A DNA stretch of 64,000 nucleotides from an uncultured Pseudoflavonifractor sp. (GTDB lineage Bacteria; Bacillota; Clostridia; Oscillospirales; Oscillospiraceae): NCBI GenBank assembly GCA_947651395.1, contig CANSYW010000003.1, positions 62,001 through 126,000 of the forward strand, in the 5' to 3' direction. The notes under the pieces are model-generated. The model did no database searches, had not been told where the DNA came from, and saw only the letters and a list, made by a program, of their open reading frames with translations. Both the position numbers and the translations under genes were made by a program. Shown piece after piece: positions 1-10,960 of this stretch (the stretch's first letter is position 1; each line of letters begins with the position of its first letter).

Positions 1-2
1 AT

Positions 3-767
3 TTTCTCACCGGCTTTATTATTATTTTCTGCTTTTTCCTTCCCGTGGAGCAGTTTTCGCTCCCGGTGGTGGCTGAACCCACCGGCCCCGCGGCCCAGGA
101 GCTTTTGCTGCCGGGAGATCGGATTCGCTCTGTGGACGGCCACGCCGTCTATCAGACGGACGATATCGCCCTGTTCATCGCCCGGGGCGGGGATGATCTG
201 GTGGATCTGGAGGTGGAGCGGGATGGAGCGCGGTTCACCCTGTCCGACTATCGCCTGATGGAGACAAAGGGAGCGCTGAAACTGGGCATTAACGCCGTAC
301 TGGAGAAAAACACCCTGCCCACAGTGTTGAAAAACGCCTGGTATCAGTCCCTGAATTATGTCCGCATGGTGTGGATGAGCCTGGGAGATCTGGTCACCGG
401 GGCGGTGGGCTTTCGGGATGTGTCCGGAGTGGTCGGCATTGTGGACATGGTGGGAGACCTCGGTCAGGAGGGGGCCCAGGCCGCCGAAAAGGACGGAAAG
501 TCCGCCCTTTTGGGGGCCGCTGTTGAGATCCTGTGGTTTGTGGCCTTCATCTCCATCAACCTGTCGGTGATGAATCTGCTGCCTATCCCGGCTTTGGACG
601 GGGGGCAGGTGTTTTTCATGGTCATCAACGGACTCCTTTTGGCCATCCGGGGCCGGAAGCTGGATCCCAAGTACCAGGGATGGGTCTCTGCCGCCGGTTT
701 TGCCTGTCTGATGGCGTTGATGCTGGCGGTGACGGTAAGTGATATTTTGAAGCAATTCGGCATATGA
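3..767 (+). CDS. rseP: RIP metalloprotease RseP (site-2 protease, M50), 3' part; 5' end outside window
   Basis: Frame is open from base 3; PDZ-like segment LLPGDRIRSVDGHAVYQTDDI and C-terminal NLLPIPALDGG motif; upstream of ispG as often seen in Firmicutes. Confidence 0.9.
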   Translation, partial: FLTGFIIIFCFFLPVEQFSLPVVAEPTGPAAQELLLPGDRIRSVDGHAVYQTDDIALFIARGGDDLVDLEVERDGARFTLSDYRLMETKGALKLGINAVLEKNTLPTVLKNAWYQSLNYVRMVWMSLGDLVTGAVGFRDVSGVVGIVDMVGDLGQEGAQAAEKDGKSALLGAAVEILWFVAFISINLSVMNLLPIPALDGGQVFFMVINGLLLAIRGRKLDPKYQGWVSAAGFACLMALMLAVTVSDILKQFGI

Positions 768-793
768 ACCCAAGCACTTGAGGTGAACGGAAA

Positions 794-1831
794 ATGACAA
801 GACAGATCAGAGTGGGGGACGTTCCTGTAGGCGGGGGCGCCCCGGTCACCATTCAGTCCATGACCAACACGCCCACCCAGGACGTGGAGGCCACCGCGGC
901 CCAGATCAGGCGGCTGGAGGCGGCCGGCTGCCAGATCATCCGGGCGGCGGTGCCCGATCTGGAGGCCGCCCGGGCGGTGGGGGAGATCAGGAAGCGGATC
1001 TCCATTCCGCTGGTGGTGGATATCCACTTTGACTACAGGCTGGCTTTGGAATGTGTGGCTCAGGGCTGTGACGGGGTGCGTATCAACCCGGGCAACATCG
1101 GCGGGGCGGATCGGATGTCGGCGGTGGCCAGCGCCTGCAGAGAGCGCGGGATCCCCATCCGGATCGGGGTCAACGGGGGCTCTCTGGAAAAAGCCCTGCT
1201 GGAGAAGTACGGCGCGGTTACACCGGAGGCCTTGGTGGAGAGTGCCTTCGGCCATATCCGGCTTTTGGAGGAGCGGGGGTTTGAGGATATCTGCGTCTCC
1301 CTCAAGTCCTCCTCGGTGCCCGTTACCATGGCGGCCTACCGTCTGATGAGCGAGAAAAGTGACTACCCTCTACATATCGGTGTCACCGAGACGGGAACGC
1401 CGAAAATGGGTATTCTGAAATCCGCCGTAGGGATTGGCGGCCTGCTGGCCCTGGGCGTGGGAGACACCATCCGGGTCTCGCTCTCCGCGGATCCTGTGGA
1501 GGAGGTCTATGCCGCGCGGGACATTTTGAAGGCGGCCGGGATTCGGCGGGAGGGCCCGGAGCTCATATCCTGTCCCACCTGCGGACGTACCCGCATCGAC
1601 CTTATCGCCCTTGCCAATGAGGTGGAGGAGCGGCTGGACCGGGTGGACAAGCCCATCACGGTAGCGGTGATGGGCTGCGTGGTCAACGGCCCGGGCGAGG
1701 CCGCCGCCGCCGATGTGGGGATCGCCGGCGGCGTAGGGGAGGGACTTCTCTTCCGAAAGGGTCAGATCGTAAAGAAGGTTCCTCAGGAGATGCTGGTGGA
1801 GGAGCTTTTCAGGCTGATCGACGCCCTGTGA
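794..1831 (+). CDS. ispG: (E)-4-hydroxy-3-methylbut-2-enyl-diphosphate synthase (flavodoxin-type)
   Basis: [30 protein letters not shown] and C-terminal ISCPTCGRT / [12 protein letters not shown] motifs. Confidence 0.96.
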   Translation: MTRQIRVGDVPVGGGAPVTIQSMTNTPTQDVEATAAQIRRLEAAGCQIIRAAVPDLEAARAVGEIRKRISIPLVVDIHFDYRLALECVAQGCDGVRINPGNIGGADRMSAVASACRERGIPIRIGVNGGSLEKALLEKYGAVTPEALVESAFGHIRLLEERGFEDICVSLKSSSVPVTMAAYRLMSEKSDYPLHIGVTETGTPKMGILKSAVGIGGLLALGVGDTIRVSLSADPVEEVYAARDILKAAGIRREGPELISCPTCGRTRIDLIALANEVEERLDRVDKPITVAVMGCVVNGPGEAAAADVGIAGGVGEGLLFRKGQIVKKVPQEMLVEELFRLIDAL

Positions 1832-1903
1832 GAGCGGAGCGAGAGCGCTTGTAACGAAAGATCAAAGGCGGAAGGCCGCCTTTTTACCAAGGAGTTTGAG
1901 AGC

Positions 1904-4900
1904 ATGGCACAGGAATTTCCCCCATTTTTAAAGCTGTTTGGCGCCTACCGCCCGGAACGGGACGTGCTGATCCAGGTGGTGAATTGGCGGGTGGAGAAGG
2001 CGGTGGTGGACAAGGCCAGCCGAACCATCCGGATCAAAGTCGGGTGTGATCATCCCGTCTTTCGGGAGCTCAGTGCCCGGGTGGAATCTGAGCTGGCCGC
2101 CGCCTACGGCGTGGCCCGTGTGGAGCTGGAGCTGACTTGGGCAGAGGATGCTCCGTCGGGGGAGGAATCCCCTTTGCCCGAACCGCCGCCCGAGGACGTC
2201 CCGCTGCCTGAGCCGCCTCCTCCTGAGGCGGCCGTATCGGAGGAGCCGGAGGAGATGGACGCCTTCCAGCGCACGGAGGCCATCCGCCGCCAGACCCTGG
2301 CGGCATTGCGCAGATCCTCTGCCGGAGCGGGGGAGCGGAAAGGCTCGGGTAAGAGCGCCGGAAAGATCATCTATGGCCGCCGGGAGATCAAGGGCGACGC
2401 GGTGGAGATGGGAAATCTCCATCTGGATATGGGTACCGTGATCGTCAAGGGCGACGTATTCGCCGTCAATCACCGGGAGCTGAAGAAACGGGGAGCCTGG
2501 GTGGTGAGCTTTGACGTCACCGACTACACCGGGGCCATCCGGGTGAGCAAATTCTTCCTGGGAGACGAGGCCAAGGCCTTGGTCAACGGGGTGAAGGAGG
2601 GGCAGCACCTCATTATCCAGGGAAAGCTGAACCTGGATCGGTACACCAACGATATGGTGCTGGAGCCCTTTGCGGTGATGGAGGGGAAAAAGGAGAAGCG
2701 GGTGGACTCCGCGGGCTGGGAGAAGCGTGTGGAGCTCCATCTCCACACCACCATGTCCGCCATGGACGCGCTCACCCCCACCAAGGCGGCGGTCAAGCGG
2801 GCGGAGAGCTGGGGACATCGGGCTATCGCCATCACCGATCACGGAGTGGCCCAGTCCTTCCCCGAGGCCTGGCACGCCGCCAAGGATATCAAGGTCCTCT
2901 ATGGCGTGGAGGCCTACTTTCTCAATGATGTGGACGACCGGGTGGCCGTTCACGGCCAGGTGAAGCAGAACTTCCGCGGGGAGATCGTCTGTTTTGATAT
3001 TGAGACCACCGGTCTGAGCAAGCGGGATGACGTGATCATTGAGATCGGCGCGGTGGTGCTGCGGGACGGTGAGGTGAAGGAGCGGTTCAATACCTTTGTC
3101 AGCCCCGAGCGCCAGCTGCCCCGGGAGATTGTGGAGCTTACCGGCATCACCGACAAAATGCTCATCGGAGCACCCAGTCAGGCAGAGGCGGTAAACGCCT
3201 TTCTGGATTTTGCCGGAAACCGGCCTCTGGCGGCCCACAACGCGGAGTTTGACATGGGTTTTATCGCCGCGGCCTGTCAGCGGATGGGCCGGGAACTGCC
3301 CAACCCCTGGATCGACTCCCTGATCCTGGCCCAGAATCTGCTGCCTGATCTGAGCAAGCACAAGCTGGACGCGGTGGCTGACCGGCTGAACCTGCCCATG
3401 TTCAACCATCACCGGGCCAGCGATGACGCCGCCACGGTGGGCTATATGCTGCCCCCCTTCTTTCAGATGCTGGATGATATGGGAGTACATACCCTGCAGG
3501 ACATCAATCCGGCCATGACCGCCCTCCGGGGAAGGGGAAAGGCCAAGCGTCAGCCCAAGCATCTGATCGTCATTGCCAAGAACCAGCTGGGTCTGCGCAA
3601 TCTCTACCGGCTGATCTCCGACTCCTTCCTTGTCCACTATAAGCGCTATCCCATCATGCCCAAAAGCGAGATCGAGAAGTACCGGGAGGGGCTGATCCTG
3701 GGTTCGGCCTGTGAGGCGGGGGAGCTCTACAACGCGGTGTGTCACGGTAAGGACTGGGCTGAGCTCAAGCGCATCGCGTCCTGGTATGATTTCCTGGAGA
3801 TCCAGCCCATCTGCAACAATCTCTTTCTGCTTCAACCCGACAAGAAGAGCGGCCGGGCTGTGGCTGGCAGCATTGAGGAGCTCAGGGAATTCAACCGGAC
3901 CATACTGGCCCTGGGCAAGGAGCTGGACAAGCCGGTGTGCGCTACGGGTGATGTCCATTTCCTGGATCCCGAGGAGGAGATCTACCGGCATATCCTTTTG
4001 GATACCAAGGGGTTTGAGGACTGTGACAAGTCCCTGCCCATCTATTTCAAGACCACCAACGAAATGCTGGAGGAGTTCGCCTATCTGGGTACCGAGGACT
4101 GCCGGAAGGTGGTCATCCGGGACCCCAATATCATTGCCGACTGGTGCGAAAAGATCGATCCTCTGCCGCAGGGCCTTTTTGCCCCTAAGCTGGAGGACTC
4201 CGACAAGGAGCTGGAGCGGCTGGTCTACGACAAGGCCCATGAGCTCTATGGAGAGAATCTGCCCAAGGTGGTGCAGGATCGGATCGATCTGGAGCTGCCC
4301 GGCATTATCCGGCGGAAATACGACGTGATCTACATGTCCGCCCAGAAGCTGGTGCAGAACTCGCTGGAGCACGGCTACCTGGTGGGCTCCCGTGGTTCGG
4401 TAGGCTCCTCCATTGTGGCCTTTCTCTCCGGCATCACCGAGGTCAACTCTTTGCCCGCCCATTACCGCTGTCCCAAGTGTAAGCACGCCGATTTTGAGTT
4501 TGGCAGGGCCAATGGCTACGGCTGTGGGGCAGATATGCCCGACGCGGTGTGCCCTGAGTGCGGGACGCCTTATGTCAAGGATGGCTTCGACATCCCCTTT
4601 GAGACCTTCCTGGGCTTTTCCGGCGAGAAGGTGCCCGATATCGATCTGAACTTTTCCGGCGAGTATCAGGCCAAGGCCCACCGGTACACCTTTGAGCTTT
4701 TTGGGGAGACCCATGTGTTCCGGGCGGGTACCATTGGCACCGTGGCCGAGAAGACGGCCTACGGCTACGTGAAGAAATACCTGGAAAAGCGGGAAAAGCG
4801 TGCCACAGGAGCGGAGGAGAACCGGCTGGCGCTGGGCTGTACAGGGGTCAAGCGGACCACCGGACAGCACCCCGGCGGCATGGTGGTCATCCCCCAGGAT

Positions 4901-6082
4901 CGGGAGATCTACGACTTCTGTCCCGTCCAGCACCCTGCCGACGACCCCAACACCGACATTGTCACCACCCACTTTGAATATCACTCCATGGAGTCCAACC
5001 TGCTGAAGCTGGACATGCTGGGCCATGATGACCCCACCATGATCCGCAAGCTGGAGGATCTGACGGGGGTGAACGCCCGGACGGATATCTCCCTGGACGA
5101 TCCGGACACCATGGGCCTGTTCATCTCCTCGGAGAAGTTGGGCTATGTGGATGACCCCGTCCTGGGCCCCACCGGGGCGGTGGCCATCCCGGAATTCAAC
5201 ACCCGCTTTACCCGTCAGATGCTGGTGGATACCCAGCCCCAGGATTTCAACACCCTGGTCCGGCTGTCCGGCTTTTCCCACGGTACCGACGTGTGGGCAG
5301 GCAACGCCAGGGACCTGATCCTCAACGGAACCGCCACTGTTTTGGAGACGGTGGGCTGTCGTGACGATATCATGCTCTACCTCATAGAGCAGGGCATGGA
5401 ACCCAAGGTGGCCTTTAAGATCATGGAGTCGGTGCGAAAGGGCAAGGTGAAGAAGAGCGGCTTTGAGCCCGGCTGGGCCGAGGATATGCGGGCCCACGAT
5501 GTGCCCGAGTGGTACATCGACTCCCTGGCCAAGATCGGCTATCTCTTCCCCAAGGCTCACGCCGTGGCCTACGTGATGATGGCCTTCCGCATCGCCTGGT
5601 TTAAAGTCCATCGGCCGCTGGCCTTCTATGCCGCTTTCTTTTCCATCCGGGCCAAGGCCTTTGACGCCACCATCATGTGTCAGGGAATGGAGACGGTGAA
5701 GGCCAACATGAAGAGCATCAAGGCTAAGATGGACGAGAAGAAGGCCACCGCTGTGGAAGAGGATACCTATACCACCCTGGAGGTGGTCTATGAGTTCTAT
5801 CTGCGGGGATTGAAGTTCCGGCCGGTGGATCTCTACCAGTCCGGGGCGGTAGAGTTTATGATGGAGGGGGAGGACACCCTCATTCCGCCCTTTACCGCCA
5901 TTCCCGGCTTGGGAGAGACGGCGGCCCAGTCCATTGTGGAGCAGCGGGAGGGGAAGGAGTTTATCTCCATCGAGGAGTTCTCCGACGCCTGTCCCAAAGT
6001 CTCCAGGACCCATATTGAAAAGCTCAAGGCCGCCGGAGCCTTTGACGAGATGCCGGAGACCAGCCAGATCACGCTGTTTTAG
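1904..6082 (+). CDS. polC: DNA polymerase III PolC-type alpha subunit
   Basis: 1392 aa; PHP region (HLHTTMSAMDALT), embedded exonuclease (VCFDIETTGLSKRDD), FSGEYQAKAHRYTFELFG and TGQHPGGMVVIP motifs. Confidence 0.97.
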   Translation: MAQEFPPFLKLFGAYRPERDVLIQVVNWRVEKAVVDKASRTIRIKVGCDHPVFRELSARVESELAAAYGVARVELELTWAEDAPSGEESPLPEPPPEDVPLPEPPPPEAAVSEEPEEMDAFQRTEAIRRQTLAALRRSSAGAGERKGSGKSAGKIIYGRREIKGDAVEMGNLHLDMGTVIVKGDVFAVNHRELKKRGAWVVSFDVTDYTGAIRVSKFFLGDEAKALVNGVKEGQHLIIQGKLNLDRYTNDMVLEPFAVMEGKKEKRVDSAGWEKRVELHLHTTMSAMDALTPTKAAVKRAESWGHRAIAITDHGVAQSFPEAWHAAKDIKVLYGVEAYFLNDVDDRVAVHGQVKQNFRGEIVCFDIETTGLSKRDDVIIEIGAVVLRDGEVKERFNTFVSPERQLPREIVELTGITDKMLIGAPSQAEAVNAFLDFAGNRPLAAHNAEFDMGFIAAACQRMGRELPNPWIDSLILAQNLLPDLSKHKLDAVADRLNLPMFNHHRASDDAATVGYMLPPFFQMLDDMGVHTLQDINPAMTALRGRGKAKRQPKHLIVIAKNQLGLRNLYRLISDSFLVHYKRYPIMPKSEIEKYREGLILGSACEAGELYNAVCHGKDWAELKRIASWYDFLEIQPICNNLFLLQPDKKSGRAVAGSIEELREFNRTILALGKELDKPVCATGDVHFLDPEEEIYRHILLDTKGFEDCDKSLPIYFKTTNEMLEEFAYLGTEDCRKVVIRDPNIIADWCEKIDPLPQGLFAPKLEDSDKELERLVYDKAHELYGENLPKVVQDRIDLELPGIIRRKYDVIYMSAQKLVQNSLEHGYLVGSRGSVGSSIVAFLSGITEVNSLPAHYRCPKCKHADFEFGRANGYGCGADMPDAVCPECGTPYVKDGFDIPFETFLGFSGEKVPDIDLNFSGEYQAKAHRYTFELFGETHVFRAGTIGTVAEKTAYGYVKKYLEKREKRATGAEENRLALGCTGVKRTTGQHPGGMVVIPQDREIYDFCPVQHPADDPNTDIVTTHFEYHSMESNLLKLDMLGHDDPTMIRKLEDLTGVNARTDISLDDPDTMGLFISSEKLGYVDDPVLGPTGAVAIPEFNTRFTRQMLVDTQPQDFNTLVRLSGFSHGTDVWAGNARDLILNGTATVLETVGCRDDIMLYLIEQGMEPKVAFKIMESVRKGKVKKSGFEPGWAEDMRAHDVPEWYIDSLAKIGYLFPKAHAVAYVMMAFRIAWFKVHRPLAFYAAFFSIRAKAFDATIMCQGMETVKANMKSIKAKMDEKKATAVEEDTYTTLEVVYEFYLRGLKFRPVDLYQSGAVEFMMEGEDTLIPPFTAIPGLGETAAQSIVEQREGKEFISIEEFSDACPKVSRTHIEKLKAAGAFDEMPETSQITLF

Positions 6083-6136
6083 TCCTGAAAGCATGAAAAA
6101 GCCTGCTGCCTTCCGGCAGCAGGCTTTTCTGCGGTT

Positions 6137-6568
6137 TTATTGATCCTTTCGGCGGTCATGGGCCTGATCGCAGTATGCGCAGCGGTAGATCCCCTTTTCC
6201 CGGTCGGCCAGATGGAAGACGTGGGGCAGACCGTGCTCCACAGAGGTGATGCACCGGGGGTTGGCACAGTGGATCACGTCGGTGACCGTCTCAGGCAGGC
6301 GAAGCTTCTTTTTCTCCACGATGGTTCCGCCGTCGATGATATTTACGGTGATGTTGGGATCCAGGAAGCCCAGAGCGTCCAGATCCAGATCGATGCGATC
6401 CTCGATCTTCATGATGTCCTTGCGCCCGGTCTTCTGACTCCGGGCGTTTTTGATGATGGCCACACAGCAGTCCAGCTTATCCAGCCCCAGAATACGGTAG
6501 ATCTCCAGGCTTCGGCCCGCGGCGATATGGTCGATGACCAGGCCGCGCTCTACACTGTCCACATTCAT
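6137..6568 (-). CDS. pyrI: Aspartate carbamoyltransferase regulatory subunit
   Basis: MNVDSVERGLVIDHI, C-terminal zinc site CANPRCIT..CAYCD; adjacent to pyrB. Confidence 0.95.
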   Translation of the reverse strand: MNVDSVERGLVIDHIAAGRSLEIYRILGLDKLDCCVAIIKNARSQKTGRKDIMKIEDRIDLDLDALGFLDPNITVNIIDGGTIVEKKKLRLPETVTDVIHCANPRCITSVEHGLPHVFHLADREKGIYRCAYCDQAHDRRKDQ

Positions 6569-6569
6569 C

Positions 6570-7520
6570 TCATTCCACCTCCAGCAGCTTCAGGATCAGG
6601 GCCATACGGACATATTTGCCGTACAGGGCCTGCTCAAAATATTTGGCCCGGGGATCGTCATCCACCTCGGCGGCGATCTCGTTGACCCGGGGCAGAGGAT
6701 GGAGAACGATCATGTCGGGCTTGGCAAGCTTCATCTTTTCGCTGTCCAGAATGTAGCTGTCCCGCAGGCGGATATAGTCCTCCTCATTGAAGAACCGCTC
6801 CCGCTGGACCCGGGTCATATAGAGGATGTCCATGTCGCTGATGGCGTCCTCCAGCCGCTCCACCTCGGTAAAGGCGAAGCCGCCGGAGACAAGGTCGTCC
6901 CGGATATAGTCGGGGACCCGCAGCTCCGGGGGGCTCACCAGCAGGAAGCGGACATTCTGATAGCGGCACATGGCCTTGATGAGGGAGTGTACGGTGCGAC
7001 CGAACTTCAGGTCGCCGCACAGCCCCACGGTGAGCCCGTCAAAGGAGCCCTTGAGGCGATGAATGGTCAGCAGGTCGGTGAGGGTCTGAGTGGGGTGGTG
7101 GTGACCGCCGTCTCCGGCGTTGATCACAGGCACCGTGGCTTTGGCCGCCGCCACGGTGGCCGCGCCCTCCTTGGGGTGACGCATAGCGATGATGTCCGCG
7201 TAACAGGAGACCACCCGGGCGGTGTCCGACACAGTCTCCCCCTTGGCCGCAGAGGAGGAGTCGGCGGAAGAAAAACCCAATACCTGGCCCCCAAGCTCAA
7301 GCATGGCAGCTTCAAAGCTCAAACGGGTTCGGGTACTGGGTTCAAAAAACAGAGTGGCCAATTTCTTTCCGTCGCACTTGTGAGAATAGGCTTTGGGGTC
7401 GGCAATGATGCGGTCGGCCAGGGCCAACAGCTGGTCTGTCTCCTGGACAGACAGATCCATGGGGCTGATCAGGTGTCGCATGGTCATTCCTCCTCGGCTC
7501 AAATTGTCAATAGTATACAC
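6570..7520 (-). CDS. pyrB: Aspartate carbamoyltransferase catalytic subunit
   Basis: [41 protein letters not shown] motifs. Confidence 0.96.
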   Translation of the reverse strand: MYTIDNLSRGGMTMRHLISPMDLSVQETDQLLALADRIIADPKAYSHKCDGKKLATLFFEPSTRTRLSFEAAMLELGGQVLGFSSADSSSAAKGETVSDTARVVSCYADIIAMRHPKEGAATVAAAKATVPVINAGDGGHHHPTQTLTDLLTIHRLKGSFDGLTVGLCGDLKFGRTVHSLIKAMCRYQNVRFLLVSPPELRVPDYIRDDLVSGGFAFTEVERLEDAISDMDILYMTRVQRERFFNEEDYIRLRDSYILDSEKMKLAKPDMIVLHPLPRVNEIAAEVDDDPRAKYFEQALYGKYVRMALILKLLEVE

Positions 7521-7573
7521 ACCCCCGGAGAAAAAATCAAGGGGTAATGACGAAAAAACAGGAAAAACCGCCG

Positions 7574-7602
7574 TTGACCTGGGGACGGTTCTGTACTAAA
7601 AT
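7574..7602 (+). promoter_or_regulatory. Sigma-A-like promoter upstream of pcrA (TTGACC-17 bp-TAAAAT)
   Basis: -35 TTGACC at 7574, 17-bp spacer, -10 TAAAAT at 7597. Confidence 0.6.
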
Positions 7603-7651
7603 AGATAAGCTATGCCGAAAACCTGTGAATCAGTGAGAACGGAGAGAAATT

Positions 7652-10180
7652 ATGCTGGATAATGCGCGGGAACTTCAATTTTGTAAGGCGAGAAGAAAGG
7701 TTATTGAGGGAGAATTTATCCATCTGAATCCCGAGCAGAGGCGGGCGGTGCTCTCTACCGAGGGCCCTTTGCTGCTGCTGGCGGGGGCGGGGAGCGGGAA
7801 GACCACCGTTCTCATTCACCGGGTGGCCAATTTGATGAAGTACGGAAGGGCCTCCGACAGCGATCAGGCTCCCGACTGGGCCACGCCTGAGGATCTGGCT
7901 TTTCTGGAGGCCTATGCGGCCCAGCCTGGGGAAGAGGGGCGGGAGGAGGCGGAGCGGCTTTGCAGGCTGGATCCCGCCGCGCCCTGGTCCATTCTGGCCA
8001 TCACCTTTACCAATAAGGCGGCCGGGGAGTTGAAGGCCCGTCTGGAAAAGATGCTGGGGCCCTCGGCCAATGATATCTGGGCCTCCACCTTTCACTCCTG
8101 CTGTGCCCGCATCCTGCGGCGGGACATTGGGAAGCTGGGCTATTCCACCTCGTTTACCATCTATGATTCCGTCGATTCGGAGCGGGTGGTGAAGGATGTG
8201 CTCAAGGCTCTGAATGTCGATGACAAGGCCTTTCCCCCCAAGACGGTGCTGGGTTATATCTCCCGGGCCAAGGATGCCATGCAGCTGGCTGCCGACTACG
8301 AGGCCCAGTGCGCCAAGACCGGCGACCACCGTCTGCGGCGGATGGCCCAGATCTATACTGAGTATGAAAAGCGGCTCAAGGCCGCCGACGCCCTGGACTT
8401 TGACGATTTGATCCTTCAGACGGTGCTTCTGCTCAAGCGGGACGAGGAGACCAGAAACTACTATCAGCGGAAGTTCCGCTATGTGCTGGTGGACGAGTAT
8501 CAGGATACAAACAACCTCCAGTATCAGCTCTCTACTTTGCTGGCGGGTGGGTATCGGAATCTGTGTGTGGTGGGAGACGACGACCAGTCCATCTACCGTT
8601 TCCGGGGGGCCACCATTGAGAATATCCTCTCCTTTGAAAAGGAGTTTACCGGCTGCCGCACCATCCGGCTGGAGCAGAATTACCGCTCGACCCAGAACAT
8701 CCTGGAGGCAGCCAACCATGTGATCCGCAACAACCAGGGTCGGAAGGGGAAGGAGCTGTGGACCCAGCACGGGGCGGGGGACAAGCTCCAGCTCTATACC
8801 GCCATGGATCAGGACGACGAGGCCCGGTACGTGGCCTCTGAGATCCTGGCCGGCTTTGGCCAGGGCCGTCACTGGAAGGACTTTGCCGTCCTTTACCGGA
8901 TGAACGCCCAGTCCCGTGAGTTGGAAATGGCCTTCAAGCGCAACGGCGTGCCTTACCGCATCATTGGCGGCACCCGGTTCTTTGACCGGGCGGAGGTGAA
9001 GGACATGCTCTCCTACCTCTGTGTGGTCAACAATCCCGGTGACGATCTGCGTCTGCAGCGCATCATCAACAATCCCCCCCGTGGGATCGGACAGAAGACC
9101 ATTGACACCGCCCAGCAGCTGGCCGCCCAAAGGGGCTGCTCTCTCTGGGAGGTGGTGAACAACGCCAGAGAGTATCCTGATCTCCAGAAGGCGGCGGGGA
9201 AGCTGGCGGCCTTCTGTGAGCTTATCCGCACCCTGCGGGAGCAGATGGAGACCATGGAGCTCACCGATTTCTATGATGTGGTCTGTGCCGATTCGGGCTA
9301 TGCCGTGGCGCTGGAGGCCAAGGACACGGTGGAGGACCGGACCCGGCTGGAGAATGTACGGGAATTGAAGTCCTCCATTCAGAGTTATCTGGATAACGCT
9401 CTGGATCCTTCTCTGGCGGGCTTCCTGGATGAGATCGCCCTCTATACCGACCTGGATAACCATGATCCCAACGAGGAGAGCGTGGTGATGATGACCATGC
9501 ATTCGGCCAAGGGACTGGAGTTTCCTGTGGTGTTTGTAGTGGGGGTAGAGGAGGGGATCTTCCCCGGCCTGCGCTCCATTGGCGACGCCGAGGAGATGGA
9601 GGAGGAGCGGCGGCTTTGCTATGTGGCCATGACCCGGGCCAAGGAGCGGCTCTATATGACCAGCGCCTATCAGCGGATGCTCTATGGGCGCACTTCCTCC
9701 AACCTGCCTTCCCGGTTCCTGGGGGAGATCCCTGAGGAACGGGTGGAGAAGTCGGGACGCAGCCCCTTGAGCGGCGGAACCTGGCAGATGGAGAAACCCG
9801 CCGGGGCCCGCCGGAGCTATGGTTATGATCAATGGGAGGATGACGAGCGGGAGGAGAGCTTTTCTCCGGCCTATGGAGGCAGACGCTCTGTGGGCCGTGA
9901 GGATGACCGCCGTATCGGCGGCTGGGCGCAGAGCGGCCGCACTCCGGCCGCACCCCGGAAGCCGGCGGCCCCCGGCCGGAAGATTGCGAGACCCAGTCAG
10001 CCGCCGCTGCCTGACTTCCACAAGGGAGAGATGGTCATGCACAAAGCTTTCGGCAAGGGCATGATCCTCACGCTGACCCCTATGGGAGGGGACGCCCTGA
10101 TTGAGGTGGCCTTTGATAATGTGGGCACCAAGAAGCTGATGCTCCGCTCGGCGGAGCAATACATGACCAAGCTGTCCTGA
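7652..10180 (+). CDS. pcrA: UvrD/Rep-family ATP-dependent DNA helicase PcrA
   Basis: LLLLAGAGSGKTTVL, FTNKAAGELK, VDEYQDTNNLQY, GDDDQSIYRFRGA, MTMHSAKGLEFPVVF motifs. Confidence 0.95.
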   Translation: MLDNARELQFCKARRKVIEGEFIHLNPEQRRAVLSTEGPLLLLAGAGSGKTTVLIHRVANLMKYGRASDSDQAPDWATPEDLAFLEAYAAQPGEEGREEAERLCRLDPAAPWSILAITFTNKAAGELKARLEKMLGPSANDIWASTFHSCCARILRRDIGKLGYSTSFTIYDSVDSERVVKDVLKALNVDDKAFPPKTVLGYISRAKDAMQLAADYEAQCAKTGDHRLRRMAQIYTEYEKRLKAADALDFDDLILQTVLLLKRDEETRNYYQRKFRYVLVDEYQDTNNLQYQLSTLLAGGYRNLCVVGDDDQSIYRFRGATIENILSFEKEFTGCRTIRLEQNYRSTQNILEAANHVIRNNQGRKGKELWTQHGAGDKLQLYTAMDQDDEARYVASEILAGFGQGRHWKDFAVLYRMNAQSRELEMAFKRNGVPYRIIGGTRFFDRAEVKDMLSYLCVVNNPGDDLRLQRIINNPPRGIGQKTIDTAQQLAAQRGCSLWEVVNNAREYPDLQKAAGKLAAFCELIRTLREQMETMELTDFYDVVCADSGYAVALEAKDTVEDRTRLENVRELKSSIQSYLDNALDPSLAGFLDEIALYTDLDNHDPNEESVVMMTMHSAKGLEFPVVFVVGVEEGIFPGLRSIGDAEEMEEERRLCYVAMTRAKERLYMTSAYQRMLYGRTSSNLPSRFLGEIPEERVEKSGRSPLSGGTWQMEKPAGARRSYGYDQWEDDEREESFSPAYGGRRSVGREDDRRIGGWAQSGRTPAAPRKPAAPGRKIARPSQPPLPDFHKGEMVMHKAFGKGMILTLTPMGGDALIEVAFDNVGTKKLMLRSAEQYMTKLS

Positions 10181-10225
10181 GAAAAAACAGCCCTCCCTCC
10201 ATAGGGCGTTGCGTTAATAATCCCC

Positions 10226-10275
10226 TGTAGGGGCGGCTATCCGCCGCCCCCGGGCGCATACCATGCGCCCTTACA
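10226..10275. repeat. REP-like palindromic element with flanking inverted arms
   Basis: TGTAGGGGCGGCTATCCGCCGCCCCCGGGCGCATACCATGCGCCCTTACA; contains internal hairpins; outer AGCCCTCCCTC/GAGGGGAGGGCT pair around 10189-10313. Confidence 0.55.
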
Positions 10276-10321
10276 AAGTTTTCTTATCGCAGTGCTCATA
10301 GAGGGGAGGGCTTACAGAAGC

Positions 10322-10960
10322 TTAAAGGAGCTCGGTGAGGCTCTTGACGGCCAGGGTGCTGTTTTCCACCACCTTGTCCCACTGTTTGGCGTAGAAATCG
10401 TCATAGACCCCCACCACCCGGAACCCCACGCTCCTGGCGGCGGCGCAGTTATGGGGGGCGTCCTCCAGAAGAACACAGCGCTCACAGGGGACGCCAAAGC
10501 GCTCCGCGGCCAGGCGGTAGACCTGGGGATCCCGCTTTTCCAGCCCGGCCTCCTGGGCGAAGAAAAAGCCCTGAAGATAGGTCTCCAGCCCGTGACGCTC
10601 CACTGCCGCCATAGCCAGAGCGGGGAGCCCGGCGGTGAGCAGGGCCATGGGATGGCCCTCCCGACGCAGCTTGTCCAGCAACGCCTGAGCCCCGGGCTTC
10701 AGGGGTATGGTGTGGGCATAGGCGTCCTGCGCCATGGCCTGCCACTCATCCATGATGGCCTGGGGGCTGTCGGGAAGCTGATAGTAGTCCTTGGTAAATT
10801 GGGCGGCGACAGGGAAGATGGAGTGGCCCACCACATAGCTGTACTCCTCCGTCACCCGCAGTCCCCGGCGGCCCAGAAAATCGTGATCCACCTGGAGCCA
10901 GACTCCGTTGGAGTCGATGAGGGTGCCGTCCAGATCCAAAAAGATCATCTCAGGATTCAT
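10322..10960 (-). CDS. HAD-superfamily hydrolase
   Basis: MIFLDLDGTLIDSNG (motif I), LLTAG (motif II), LLEDAPHNCAAA (motif IV). Confidence 0.88.
   Translation of the reverse strand: MNPEMIFLDLDGTLIDSNGVWLQVDHDFLGRRGLRVTEEYSYVVGHSIFPVAAQFTKDYYQLPDSPQAIMDEWQAMAQDAYAHTIPLKPGAQALLDKLRREGHPMALLTAGLPALAMAAVERHGLETYLQGFFFAQEAGLEKRDPQVYRLAAERFGVPCERCVLLEDAPHNCAAARSVGFRVVGVYDDFYAKQWDKVVENSTLAVKSLTELL

Noticed and set aside
1928-6094. 1388-aa ORF antisense to polC
   Set aside because: Shadow ORF from GC-rich codon usage; low-complexity His/Leu/Gly-rich translation without domains, opposite a certain gene.
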